A DNA stretch of 33,072 bases from Deltaproteobacteria bacterium (GTDB taxonomy: Bacteria; Desulfobacterota; Binatia; UTPRO1), in assembly GCA_029262315.1 (NCBI GenBank), contig JAJCZP010000096.1, positions 1-33,072 on the forward strand. Reading direction: 5' to 3'. The translations under genes and the position numbers were made by a program. Position 1 is the stretch's first letter. Each line of letters starts with the position of its first letter. Positions 25,071 to 33,017 of this stretch are shown in pieces. Below the pieces are notes generated by a model. The model saw only the letters and a program-made list of their open reading frames with translations. It did no database searches and was not told the DNA's origin.

Positions 25071-26023
25071 GCGTCCCCTTCGTGCCACCACACGACATCC
25101 TTCTTGGCGCGCCGCAGAATCTCGACCCCCATCGCGTCGCCGCGCCGGTTCGGATGCCGACAGTATACCCGAGACACGCCGCTATTGATGGCACGCTTGG
25201 CGCACATGATGCACGGCGTGTGCGTCACGAACATCACCTTGTCCTTCTCGATCGCCCCGGCCTTGAGGAGGGCGTTCTCCTCCGCGTGGACGTACCCACT
25301 CCGATCGTGGGGAATGAACTTACGATCGTCGATCCCCGCCGCGCCGCCGTTGTATCCAACGCCCAACACGCGCTCGAGATCAGCCGACACCACGACGCAT
25401 CCAACCTTCTGTGAGCCATCGGTCGAACGCAGTGCCAACGCCTCCGCGAACCGCTGATACGCTTCGGGCAACGTCAAGCGTGGCGGAAGACGCAACGAAC
25501 CGGCACCGGGGCTCGGCCCGCCGGCTGGCGGCCGCCAACGCGGATACTGCACGACGGTCCTACCCGCACGACGCAGGAGCTCGACGCCGTCCAATGAGTG
25601 CGGCCCGCGATTGCGATAGTACACGTGACTGACACCGCTGTTGAGCGCACGCACGGCACACAGGTAGCACGGCGCCTGCGTGACGAAGAGCAGCTTGTCC
25701 TTCTCGACCGCACCGGCGATCAGGAGTGCGTGCTCTTCCGCGTGGAGGTGGCTGCCACCGCGCATCGGATGGGCGGTAGTCATCGCTCCGCCCGAGAAAC
25801 CCGCGCCGAGCACGCGTTCGAGATTGAAGCTCACGACCACACAGCCGGTACGATGGCTGCGCGCCGGCGAGCAGCGTGCCAGAGCCTCGGCAAAGCGCAG
25901 GTAGGACTCGAACAGCGGAATCCGATCCTGCGAACGACCGCGGTTCAGCGGGTGGCTATTGTCCGGCCGCCCATCCTTGTAGCCCCGCGGGTTCTTCTGG
26001 CCGCGAGTGGCGCGCGTCAGCAT
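25067..26023 (-). CDS. Tandem dCMP-deaminase-family fusion protein
   Basis: A 318-residue protein made of two zinc-dependent cytidine/deoxycytidylate deaminase domains. Domain 1 (about 36-160) has HAEEHALL (His94, Glu96) and APCYLC (Cys119, Cys122). Domain 2 (about 185-310) has VHAEENALL (His246, Glu248) and TPCIMC (Cys271, Cys274) plus the nucleotide-loop sequence GYNGGAAG typical of dCMP deaminases. Domain 1 reads GFSGGAMT there, so substrate binding may differ. Both domains keep the zinc ligands and the catalytic Glu. dCMP deaminase makes dUMP, the substrate of thymidylate synthase, which fits the TS-like gene two genes downstream. ATG 26023 is used; GTG 26026 is possible. It follows yajQ by about 15 bases. 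Confidence 0.88.
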   Translation of the reverse strand: MLTRATRGQKNPRGYKDGRPDNSHPLNRGRSQDRIPLFESYLRFAEALARCSPARSHRTGCVVVSFNLERVLGAGFSGGAMTTAHPMRGGSHLHAEEHALLIAGAVEKDKLLFVTQAPCYLCAVRALNSGVSHVYYRNRGPHSLDGVELLRRAGRTVVQYPRWRPPAGGPSPGAGSLRLPPRLTLPEAYQRFAEALALRSTDGSQKVGCVVVSADLERVLGVGYNGGAAGIDDRKFIPHDRSGYVHAEENALLKAGAIEKDKVMFVTHTPCIMCAKRAINSGVSRVYCRHPNRRGDAMGVEILRRAKKDVVWWHEGDA

Positions 26024-26038
26024 CACCGGCCAACGGGC

Positions 26039-26524
26039 TCAGTCGCGAAAGTTGACGAACTGCAACTCGAGGCCGAAGTCCTCGCCACGAAGCAGCTCGA
26101 TGGTCGCCTGGAGGTCGTCCCGCTTCTTCCCACTGACCCGGACCTCCTCCCCCATGATCTGTGACTGCACCTTCTGCTTGGAGGCTTTCACGCGCTTGAC
26201 GATCTCGCGGGCCTTCTCGGCCTCGATGCCCTGCCGGACCGTAATCACCTGCCGGGCTCGGCTCCCGGCGGCATCCTCGACCTTGCCGTACTCGAGATTC
26301 TTGATCGGCACCTGGCGCCGGACAAACTTCGATTGCAGAACATCGACCACGGCTTTGAGCTTGAAATCGTCAGCGGTGGTAATCGTCAGGACCTTCTGAT
26401 CCCACTCGATCTCCGTCTTCGCATCCTTGAGATCGTAGCGCTGCGCGACTTCTTTGCGCGTCTGGTTCAACGCGTTGTCGATCTCCTGCACATCCACTCG
26501 CGAGACCACATCAAACGACGGCAT
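26039..26524 (-). CDS. yajQ: YajQ-family nucleotide-binding protein
   Basis: YajQ proteins are small cytoplasmic proteins with two RRM-like folds that bind nucleotides or RNA; some are reported to bind cyclic di-GMP. The 161-residue protein has the family landmarks MPSFDVVSRVD, EIDNALNQTRKEVAQRYDLK, TEIEWDQKVLTITTADDFKL, QVPIKNLEYG, VTVRQGIEAEKAREIVKRVK and QIMGEEVRVSGKKRDDLQ. ATG 26524 matches the standard family start. The long upstream extension is the hairpin repeat read in frame. It lies between lolA (142 bases, filled by the repeat) and the deaminase fusion. Confidence 0.95.
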   Translation of the reverse strand: MPSFDVVSRVDVQEIDNALNQTRKEVAQRYDLKDAKTEIEWDQKVLTITTADDFKLKAVVDVLQSKFVRRQVPIKNLEYGKVEDAAGSRARQVITVRQGIEAEKAREIVKRVKASKQKVQSQIMGEEVRVSGKKRDDLQATIELLRGEDFGLELQFVNFRD

Positions 26525-26550
26525 GGCCCGCCTACGTACCAGCAACCCCC

Positions 26551-26585
26551 GCGCCCTGCCAGCGCCGCGCGCACGGGGGCGAAAT
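26551..26585 (-). repeat. Partial copy of the two-hairpin repeat (copy C')
   Basis: On the minus strand, right after copy C, the repeat start recurs (TTTCGCCCCCGTGCGCGCGG) but the conserved linker is missing and hairpin 1 is disrupted. It leads into the yajQ start region. The C + C' tandem arrangement mirrors A + B. Confidence 0.6.
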
Positions 26586-26589
26586 CGAC

Positions 26590-26663
26590 GCAACCGCGGC
26601 TTTGCCGCGGTTCGCGACGCCCATCGGAGCACGGCGCGCGCGCGCCGCGCACACGGGGGCGAG
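26590..26663 (-). repeat. Dispersed two-hairpin repeat, copy C
   Basis: It begins 4 bases after the lolA stop, in the direction of transcription. It shares the 20-base core (26638-26619) with copies A and D and has hairpin 1 as GGCGC-GCGC-GCGCC. Hairpin 2 has quite different bases (AACCGCGGC/GCCGCGGTT, loop of 3, 26592-26612) from those in A and B, but again forms a perfect stem of 9 pairs. Confidence 0.85.
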
Positions 26664-26666
26664 AAT

Positions 26667-27533
26667 CTATAGCGGTGGGGCCGAGCCCGGCGCGAGGATC
26701 ACGTCGACACCCGCGGGGACCTCGAACAGGAACTCCTCCGGCGGTATCTCGACATTGCGCTGCATGTCCGTGAAGCGCAGGGTCGTCACGTTCTCCAGCG
26801 GATCGGTGACCGCGGCCTCGAGGATGTCGAACGTCGCGCGATCGACGGTCAGCTCGAGCCCACCGAGGCTCCGCGAATCCTTGGCCTCGAGCTGCACGTA
26901 CGCCCGTGTCTCGGTACAGGCTCGTTCCGCCGGGCGGGGATTGAAATCGTCGATGATCCTGCCGACACCCGCCAGAAACGAGACCGGCGTCGTCGACACG
27001 AACGCCGCTTGGAACGCGGCGCGCAGCACCTGCTGCTCTTCCGGCTGGTAGATCCAAAGCGTCTTCCCGTCGGAGACGATCATTTGCGAGGTCGGCGATA
27101 CGAAATCCCACCGCATGCGTCCCGGCTTGGAAAACGCCACCGTGCCGCGAGCGTGGTCGCGCTCTCCCATCGCCAAGACGTACGTTTCCTGCTCGAAGTC
27201 GGCACGGAACGCCTGGGTCTCGTCGTAGCGAGCCTGCAGACGGCGCACGATCTCATCGGGTGCCGGGCAGGAGGAATCCGCCCGGTCGGCGGGCGCTGCG
27301 TCGCTGGCGGACTCGGTTGCGGCGGACGGCACGGGCGTCGACGTGGTCACGGGCGCGGGCACGGAAGGGTCTGGGATGTGCGCCACCGGAGCGTCGTCCT
27401 GCACCGTGCGCGCATCGGGCACGCCTCCCGGTGGGGTGTCGTCCGCCACCGTGGTTGCGGCAACGGGAAGACAGGCCGCCAGGCCTGCCAGCATTCCGAG
27501 GAGCCGCAGCGACGCGAGCCGCCGCGTCATCAT
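26667..27533 (-). CDS. lolA: Outer-membrane lipoprotein carrier protein LolA
   Basis: LolA carries lipoproteins across the periplasm from the LolCDE exporter to the outer membrane. The mature domain (about residues 88-288) has the family pattern: VRRLQARYDETQAFRADFEQ, GTVAFSKPGRMRWDFVSP, QMIVSDGKTLWIYQPEEQQV and LGGLELTVDRATFDILEAAV with LRFTDMQRNVEIPPEEFLFEVP. The N-terminus has a signal peptide and then ~55 Pro/Ala/Asp-rich residues, longer than in E. coli. LAGLAAC in the signal could be read as a lipobox, which would be unusual for LolA. ATG 27533 overlaps the ftsK stop (ATGA, 27533-27530). The operon order ftsK-lolA is common. Confidence 0.92.
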   Translation of the reverse strand: MMTRRLASLRLLGMLAGLAACLPVAATTVADDTPPGGVPDARTVQDDAPVAHIPDPSVPAPVTTSTPVPSAATESASDAAPADRADSSCPAPDEIVRRLQARYDETQAFRADFEQETYVLAMGERDHARGTVAFSKPGRMRWDFVSPTSQMIVSDGKTLWIYQPEEQQVLRAAFQAAFVSTTPVSFLAGVGRIIDDFNPRPAERACTETRAYVQLEAKDSRSLGGLELTVDRATFDILEAAVTDPLENVTTLRFTDMQRNVEIPPEEFLFEVPAGVDVILAPGSAPPL

Positions 27534-29830
27534 TCGTCGATCCGTTGCGCCAAGACCTCGCGCGGGCGGGATCCCTCGGCGGAGGAGACGACGCCTTCGC
27601 GCTCCATGCGCTCGATCATCCGCGCCGCCCGGTTGTACCCCACACGCAATCGACGCTGGAGCCACGAGATCGACGCTTGCCGGCTCTCGGTCACGACGCT
27701 GACCGCCTGATCGTACATTTCATCGTGGAGCTCGTCCTCGTCATCACCGCCGCCTGCCTCGTCGTCCTTCCCTTCGAGTAGCTCCATGTTGTACTGCGGC
27801 CCGGCCTGCTTCTTCCAGAACGCGACGACCCTCGTGATCTCTTCGTCCGAAACGAAAGCGCCATGCACGCGAGTGACACGCGCGGTTCCGGGCGGGAGGA
27901 GGAGACAGTCGCCTTCGCCAAGCAGGCGCTCGCTGCCGATCATATCCAGGATGGTCCGCGAATCCACGCGCGAGGTCACCTGGAACGAAATACGCGCAGG
28001 GAAATTGGCTTTGATGAGGCCGGTGATGACGTCCACCGACGGGCGCTGCGTCGCCACGATGAGATGAATACCCGCCGCACGTGCCTTCTGGGCAAGACGG
28101 GTGATCGACTCCTCCACCTCCCGACCGACCGTCATCATGAGGTCGGCAAGCTCGTCGATGATGATGATGAGACGCGGGAGGTGCTCGTGGACGATCTTCT
28201 CCCCATCGGCATCTTCGACGACCGCAGGCGGCGGAGGTTCGTAGTCGCCGATGTCCTCGCCGTCCTCCGGCTCGGTCAGCTCGATGACGCCGGCACGGCG
28301 CTCGCCCTCCTCCGCGGCGACCATCTTGTTGTAGCTGTCGATGTTGCGGACGCCCTTGTCCCGTAGCATCCGATACCGGAGATCCATTTGGTGCATGCAG
28401 TTGGCGAGCGCGTAGGATGCCTTCTTCGGATCGGTAACGACGGGCACTAGCAGATGCGGAATGTGGTCGTACATGGAGAGTTCGAGCATCTTCGGATCGA
28501 TCATGATGAAGCGGACGTCCGCCGGCGTCGCTTTGTAGAGGATGCTCATGATCATCGCGTTCAGCGACACCGACTTGCCGGTGCCGGTCGCGCCGGCCAT
28601 CAGCAAGTGCGGCATCTTCGCGAGGTCCGCGACATACGTGTTACCGGTCGTGTCCTTGCCGAGCGCGAGCGGGAGACGCGACTCGGCCGTCTGAAACTGC
28701 TCGCTCGTCACAATCTCGCGGAGATTCACCCGCTCGCGCCTGGGATTCGACACTTCGATCCCGACGACGGCCTTCCCCGGAATCGGCGCCAGGATCCGAA
28801 CGCTCATCGCGCGCAGCGCCATCAAGAGATCGTCCGCCAACGTGACAACCCGGTTGACCTTCACGCCCGCAGCGGGCTCGAACTCGAAGGTCGTAATCAC
28901 GGGTCCAGGGCGGACGGCGACGACCTTGCCCGCGACCCCGAAGTCGGCGAGCTTCGCCTGCAGAATCCGCGAACTGGCAATGAGCGCGTCCTCGTCGACG
29001 TGCACGCCATCGTCGACGCGGGCGTCGAGAAAACTCACTGGCGGCAGCTCGTACTGATCCTCCGGTCCGAAGTGGAACTCCTCCTGACGCACCTTCTTCT
29101 TTGCCGGCTTACCGGAAGGATCCGCCGGCATCGGCGCCGACGGATTCATCACGATGGGTGGCGCCGCCGGGGCAGCCTCCGGCGCCGGCACGTCCTTGAC
29201 GCGCTCACGCGCCGCCCGCGGTCGGGGCACGACCGGCTCGTCCGATAGCTCCTCGTCGGGTTCACGCCACTGATCGAAGGCTTCACTGAGTGCGTCGCGG
29301 GCCGCGGTCACCTGGCGACCCGCGGCCGCGGCGACACCGAGAATCGAGCCCCCGGTGGCAATCATCATCGTCATGACCAGTCCAGTCAAAACGATCATCG
29401 AGGCGCCAGCCATGCTGAAGAGCCCCTCGAGCACCGTGGCGAGAAAGCCTCCCACCCAACCGCCGCCGCTGGTTTCATTCCCGGGACCGCGGAGCAGCCC
29501 GAGCGCGGTCGCCAACAGCAGCAACTGCACTGTCAGCGCGATCCCCCGGGCCATCGAAAGACTGAGCGACACCTTGCGCATCACGAGGACGGCAACGGCG
29601 GCGACCGAAAGGGGCACCAAGAAGGCGGCGAGACCGAAGGCCTGCACCACGAGGTCGGCCAGGAAATGGCCCACGGGCCCACCGGCATTCGTCTCCGGCC
29701 GCCCCGTAGAATACGAGAGAAAACTGATCGCCAGGTAGCACGCCCCGGCGATACTGATGAGCGCCTCGATCTCGCGCCAGCGCGTTCCCTGCGCGCGCTC
29801 GGCCTTCCCGCGTGCCCCGCTCTTCGCCAC
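27530..29830 (-). CDS. ftsK: DNA translocase FtsK
   Basis: FtsK is a septal, membrane-anchored motor that pumps chromosomal DNA and aids dimer resolution at division. The 766-residue protein has four N-terminal transmembrane segments (about residues 22-165), a short Pro/Ala linker (190-250), and the RecA-like motor with Walker A AGATGTGKSVSL (412-423) and Walker B LIIIIDELADLMM. It ends in the winged-helix gamma domain (SISWLQRRLRVGYNRAARM), which reads polarity sequences. GTG 29830 is chosen because GGGGGAGGTG sits 5-7 bases before it; the in-frame ATG at 29881 has no such site. Confidence 0.96.
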   Translation of the reverse strand: MAKSGARGKAERAQGTRWREIEALISIAGACYLAISFLSYSTGRPETNAGGPVGHFLADLVVQAFGLAAFLVPLSVAAVAVLVMRKVSLSLSMARGIALTVQLLLLATALGLLRGPGNETSGGGWVGGFLATVLEGLFSMAGASMIVLTGLVMTMMIATGGSILGVAAAAGRQVTAARDALSEAFDQWREPDEELSDEPVVPRPRAARERVKDVPAPEAAPAAPPIVMNPSAPMPADPSGKPAKKKVRQEEFHFGPEDQYELPPVSFLDARVDDGVHVDEDALIASSRILQAKLADFGVAGKVVAVRPGPVITTFEFEPAAGVKVNRVVTLADDLLMALRAMSVRILAPIPGKAVVGIEVSNPRRERVNLREIVTSEQFQTAESRLPLALGKDTTGNTYVADLAKMPHLLMAGATGTGKSVSLNAMIMSILYKATPADVRFIMIDPKMLELSMYDHIPHLLVPVVTDPKKASYALANCMHQMDLRYRMLRDKGVRNIDSYNKMVAAEEGERRAGVIELTEPEDGEDIGDYEPPPPAVVEDADGEKIVHEHLPRLIIIIDELADLMMTVGREVEESITRLAQKARAAGIHLIVATQRPSVDVITGLIKANFPARISFQVTSRVDSRTILDMIGSERLLGEGDCLLLPPGTARVTRVHGAFVSDEEITRVVAFWKKQAGPQYNMELLEGKDDEAGGGDDEDELHDEMYDQAVSVVTESRQASISWLQRRLRVGYNRAARMIERMEREGVVSSAEGSRPREVLAQRIDE

Positions 29831-29847
29831 CCCGACACCTCCCCCAC

Positions 29848-29864
29848 GGCCCGCCCTGCGGGCC
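29848..29864. other. 7-bp hairpin just upstream of ftsK ribosome-binding site
   Basis: GGCCCGC (29848-29854) and GCGGGCC (29858-29864) form a perfect stem with a 3-base loop. It abuts the GGGGGAGG site of ftsK on the minus strand. With no T run it is a poor terminator and might affect ftsK translation or be incidental. The rest of 29865-29984 shows no recognisable feature. Confidence 0.3.
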
Positions 29865-29984
29865 CTTGGCAGGTCTCTCATGTTCGTCGGGGGCAGCGCA
29901 AGTCCCGGCCAAACGGGGCTTCCGTGCGCCTACCGCGCCGCTCGACGGCGATGCCGGGCGCCTACACCCCACCCACCTCGGACG

Positions 29985-30698
29985 CTATTCGCCGAGGGCG
30001 GTGAAGAAGGCCGAAATCCTTGCGGCGTTCACACCGAGATCCCCCTGGCCATCGCGCGACTTGGAACGCATCTGGACGAGGCTTCCGCTTTCACCCGCGC
30101 GCACTTCGACGACGAAATCATCGACGAAGCGAAAGAGCCCGCTCGACTGCGTGCCCTCGAGCGCACCGGCCTCGGCGTCCTCCCTGGTGATCTCCCACCC
30201 TTCCATGGACCGGGCCACTTTTTGGACCCGCGCGAATGCCTCTGTCGGCGCCTCGGACAACGCCAACGGCGCGATCTCCCCGTAGCCCTCACGCTGCTGC
30301 GTCGCGAATGCGGCGCCAGGATAACTCATGTCACGGCCATGGTTCGCGGGGATCGACGCGGCATGCACGAATCGCGGCGGGCGATCGACATCGGTAGTGA
30401 TGTCGTTGATCCGCGGATGGCCCCCGCCACCGCCGAGAGTCAGCACGAGGGCAATGGCGCCGACCACACTGAAACCGGGCAGCATGGCGCGGGCCGCCGC
30501 CCCGCCGCCCCCTGTGACCAGCGCGACGATCCCGGTCACGAGACTGACGATGGCGAGCAGCAGCCCGAGTGCCATCACGCCGAATCCCGCAAGCGGCGAC
30601 ACGATTCCGCTATAGGCCGCCAACGGACCAACGACCGCACATCCGAGTCCGACGGCTCCGAGCAACCGCGTGCGTCCCCCAGGATTCGATTTCGCCAT
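29985..30698 (-). CDS. DUF1499 domain membrane protein
   Basis: This 237-residue protein has three hydrophobic segments (about residues 12-34, 36-62 and 72-88), then the DUF1499 domain (about 95-237). The domain shows PRINDITTDVDRPPRF, YPGAAFATQQREGYGEIAPL, FVDDFVVEVRAGESGSLVQM and SRDGQGDLGVNAARISAF, which fit the family well. Its function is unknown; the domain probably faces the periplasm. ATG 30698 follows the rnj stop by 1 base and has GGAG upstream. It lies between rnj and ftsK. Confidence 0.9.
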   Translation of the reverse strand: MAKSNPGGRTRLLGAVGLGCAVVGPLAAYSGIVSPLAGFGVMALGLLLAIVSLVTGIVALVTGGGGAAARAMLPGFSVVGAIALVLTLGGGGGHPRINDITTDVDRPPRFVHAASIPANHGRDMSYPGAAFATQQREGYGEIAPLALSEAPTEAFARVQKVARSMEGWEITREDAEAGALEGTQSSGLFRFVDDFVVEVRAGESGSLVQMRSKSRDGQGDLGVNAARISAFFTALGE

Positions 30699-30699
30699 A

Positions 30700-32361
30700 T
30701 CAGAGCTCCGTAACGACGGGGAGAATCACCGGCCGACGATCGAGCGCTTTCTTGAAGTAGCGTCGCAACGTCCGCCGCATCTCCTCTTTGACTTCGGCCG
30801 GCACCGTCCGCGACTCCGGCGCCAGCTCTTCCAGAGCGGCGAGCACGGCCTCCCGCGCCCGCTCGAAGTGCGCCTGGCTCTCATCCCCCACGCCGAACCC
30901 GCGCGAGATGAGCTCGGGACCCGAGATCACATCGCCGGTGTGCTGGTCGACCGCAAGCATGGCGAGGACCAGCCCACCGTCCGACAGATGACGGCGGTCA
31001 CGCAAGACGACATCCTCCACATCGCCAACGCCCTTTCCGTCGACGAAGACGCGTCCCGCCGTCACGGGTTCGCCCCGCCGTGCATGCTCCTGCTCGAGCT
31101 CGAGCACGTCGCCATCCTCGAGCAGAAAGCAGTTCTCCGCGGGCATACCCATGCGCTCGGCGAGCGCAACGTGGCGAATGAGGTGCCGATACTCACCGTG
31201 AATCGGCACGAAGAACTTCGGCCGGATGAGCTGCATCATGAGGGAGAGCTCGGCCTGATTGGCGTGCCCCGATACATGGAGACCGGTCGCCACCTTCTCG
31301 TACAGCACCTCGGCGCCACGCCGATGCAGATGGTTGATGACCTCGCCGATCGCCTTCTCGTTTCCCGGAATCATTCGAGAGGAGAGGATCACCGTATCGC
31401 CGGGATCGATCGCGAGCTTCTTGTATCCATTCATCGCGATACGCGTGAGCGCCGAGCGCGGCTCGGCCTGGCTGCCGGTCGTGAGCACGGTCAATCGATC
31501 GGGCGGGACCTGGCGTGCCTCGTTCAAGTCGACCATCACCCCGTCGGGGACACGCAAGCACCCCAGGTCCTGACCGATACCGATGTTGGTGACCATCCCA
31601 CGCCCCGCCACCGCGACCCTGCGATTGGTCCGTGCCGAGATGTCGAGCACCTGCTGAATGCGATGCAGATGCGAGGCGAACGTCGAGACCAGCACGCGAC
31701 CGGGCGACTGCAGGAAGACCGCTTCCAGATTGCGCGTGATGCTGCGCTCGGACGGCGTGACCCCGGGGCGCTCGACGTTCGTCGAATCGGAAAGGAGCGC
31801 CAGCACGCCCTCGTCACCGAGCTCGGCCAGATGGGGAAGGTCCGAGGGGTGATCGTCGAGGGGCGTGGGATCGAACTTGAAATCCCCACTGTGCACGATG
31901 GTGCCGACGGGCGTTCGGATGGCGAGCGCAACCGTGTCGACGATGCTGTGGGTGATATGGATCGCCTCGATCTCGAACGGCCCGACGCGCCATGAGTCGC
32001 CGGCCCGAAAACATTCGAGCGGGAACTCGATATTGTGCTCTTCGCGCTTGTTCTTGATCAGCGCATGCGCAAAGGGCGTCGCGTACGTCGGCACCGGAAA
32101 CTCGCGCGCGAGGAACGGAAGCGCGCCGATGTGATCCTCGTGGCCGTGGGTGCAGATGAGCCCTTGCAGGCTGTCCGGACGCTCACGCAGGTAGGTCCAG
32201 TCGGGGACGACCAGATCGATGCCCAGCATCGAGGGCTCGGGAAACATGACACCGCAATCGATGGCGAGCGACTGCCCCCCGTACTCGATCAGCATCATGT
32301 TGAGGCCGATCTCACCGAGCCCGCCGAGCGGGATGATGCGCAGGGTCTCAGGCGCCGCCAC
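30700..32361 (-). CDS. rnj: Ribonuclease J
   Basis: RNase J is a zinc-dependent metallo-beta-lactamase-fold RNase with 5'-exonuclease and endonuclease activity in RNA maturation and decay. The 553-residue protein has the metal motif THGHEDHIGALPFL (about 72-85), HSGDFKFDPTP, LLSDSTNVERPG, the beta-CASP part (VSTFASHLHRIQQVL ... TTGSQAEPRSALTRIA) and the late His motif HVSGHANQAEL with PKFFVPIHGEYRHL. The C-terminal domain is complete. GTG 32361 is preceded by GGAGG at the right spacing. It is the first gene of the long minus-strand run toward ftsK and lolA. Confidence 0.96.
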   Translation of the reverse strand: MAAPETLRIIPLGGLGEIGLNMMLIEYGGQSLAIDCGVMFPEPSMLGIDLVVPDWTYLRERPDSLQGLICTHGHEDHIGALPFLAREFPVPTYATPFAHALIKNKREEHNIEFPLECFRAGDSWRVGPFEIEAIHITHSIVDTVALAIRTPVGTIVHSGDFKFDPTPLDDHPSDLPHLAELGDEGVLALLSDSTNVERPGVTPSERSITRNLEAVFLQSPGRVLVSTFASHLHRIQQVLDISARTNRRVAVAGRGMVTNIGIGQDLGCLRVPDGVMVDLNEARQVPPDRLTVLTTGSQAEPRSALTRIAMNGYKKLAIDPGDTVILSSRMIPGNEKAIGEVINHLHRRGAEVLYEKVATGLHVSGHANQAELSLMMQLIRPKFFVPIHGEYRHLIRHVALAERMGMPAENCFLLEDGDVLELEQEHARRGEPVTAGRVFVDGKGVGDVEDVVLRDRRHLSDGGLVLAMLAVDQHTGDVISGPELISRGFGVGDESQAHFERAREAVLAALEELAPESRTVPAEVKEEMRRTLRRYFKKALDRRPVILPVVTEL

Positions 32362-32466
32362 GCTCAGCCTCCGCGCAACGCCGCGAGATCGCGATGTTCC
32401 AGCCCGTCAATGTGCAACCTTCCCCCCATCCGCACGTCCTGCATCAGCACCACACGGACCGCAGAA

Positions 32467-32496
32467 ACGTTAACGGCGGCGGACCCGAAATGTCAA
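32467..32496 (-). promoter_or_regulatory. Predicted promoter of rnj operon
   Basis: Minus strand: TTGACA (32496-32491), 18-base spacer, TAACGT (32472-32467). Perfect -35, weak -10. The leader to GTG 32361 would be about 100 bases; I see no riboswitch-like motif in it. Confidence 0.5.
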
Positions 32497-32515
32497 ACCG
32501 GGGTACTCGTCCTCG

Positions 32516-32542
32516 TTGACCACTCCAGGCCCCGCTGTTAAT
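32516..32542 (+). promoter_or_regulatory. Weak predicted promoter of ssb
   Basis: Plus strand: TTGACC (32516-32521) and GTTAAT (32537-32542) with a short 15-base spacer, about 25 bases before the ssb start. The ribosome-binding site GGGAGG follows at 32551-32556. Confidence 0.35.
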
Positions 32543-32567
32543 CGTCTCGCGGGAGGGCTCCGAACTC

Positions 32568-33017
32568 ATGTCCGTCAACAAAGTCATCCTCGTCGGCAAT
32601 CTCGGGAAAGATCCCGAGATCCGCTTCACGGGATCAGGCTCCGGCGTCTGCAAGTTTCCGATCGCCACCAGCGAGCGCTGGCGCGACAAGGAAAGCGGCG
32701 AGATGAAAGAACGCACGGAGTGGCACAACATCACCGTGTGGGGAAAACAGGGAGAGCAGTGCAATCAGTACCTCTCCAAGGGACGGCAGGTCTACATCGA
32801 AGGCGGAATCCGCACGACGTCGTACGACGACAAGCAGGGGCAGAAGCGCTATTTCACTGAGATCATCGCGCAGCGTGTCCAGTTTCTCGGCGGCCAGGGC
32901 GGCGCTGAGCGCGGCGCCAGCAGCGGCGGCGGAAGCGGAGGCGGAGGAGGCGATGGACCGCCGCCACCTCGCAACGACGATGGGCCGCCTGTTAGCGACG
33001 ACGATATCCCTTTCTAG
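32568..33017 (+). CDS. ssb: Single-stranded DNA-binding protein
   Basis: SSB coats single-stranded DNA in replication and repair and recruits partners through its acidic tip. The 149-residue protein has the OB-fold start [20 protein letters not shown], then [44 protein letters not shown] and [15 protein letters not shown]. After a Gly/Ser/Pro-rich linker (residues ~108-140) it ends in DDDIPF, the canonical partner-binding tip. ATG 32568 is preceded by GGGAGGG. It is divergent from rnj across a 206-base gap holding both predicted promoters. Bases 33018-33072 show nothing recognisable. Confidence 0.96.
   Translation: MSVNKVILVGNLGKDPEIRFTGSGSGVCKFPIATSERWRDKESGEMKERTEWHNITVWGKQGEQCNQYLSKGRQVYIEGGIRTTSYDDKQGQKRYFTEIIAQRVQFLGGQGGAERGASSGGGSGGGGGDGPPPPRNDDGPPVSDDDIPF

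Noticed and set aside
30670-31995. 441-residue plus-strand reading frame
   Set aside because: Antisense to ribonuclease J.
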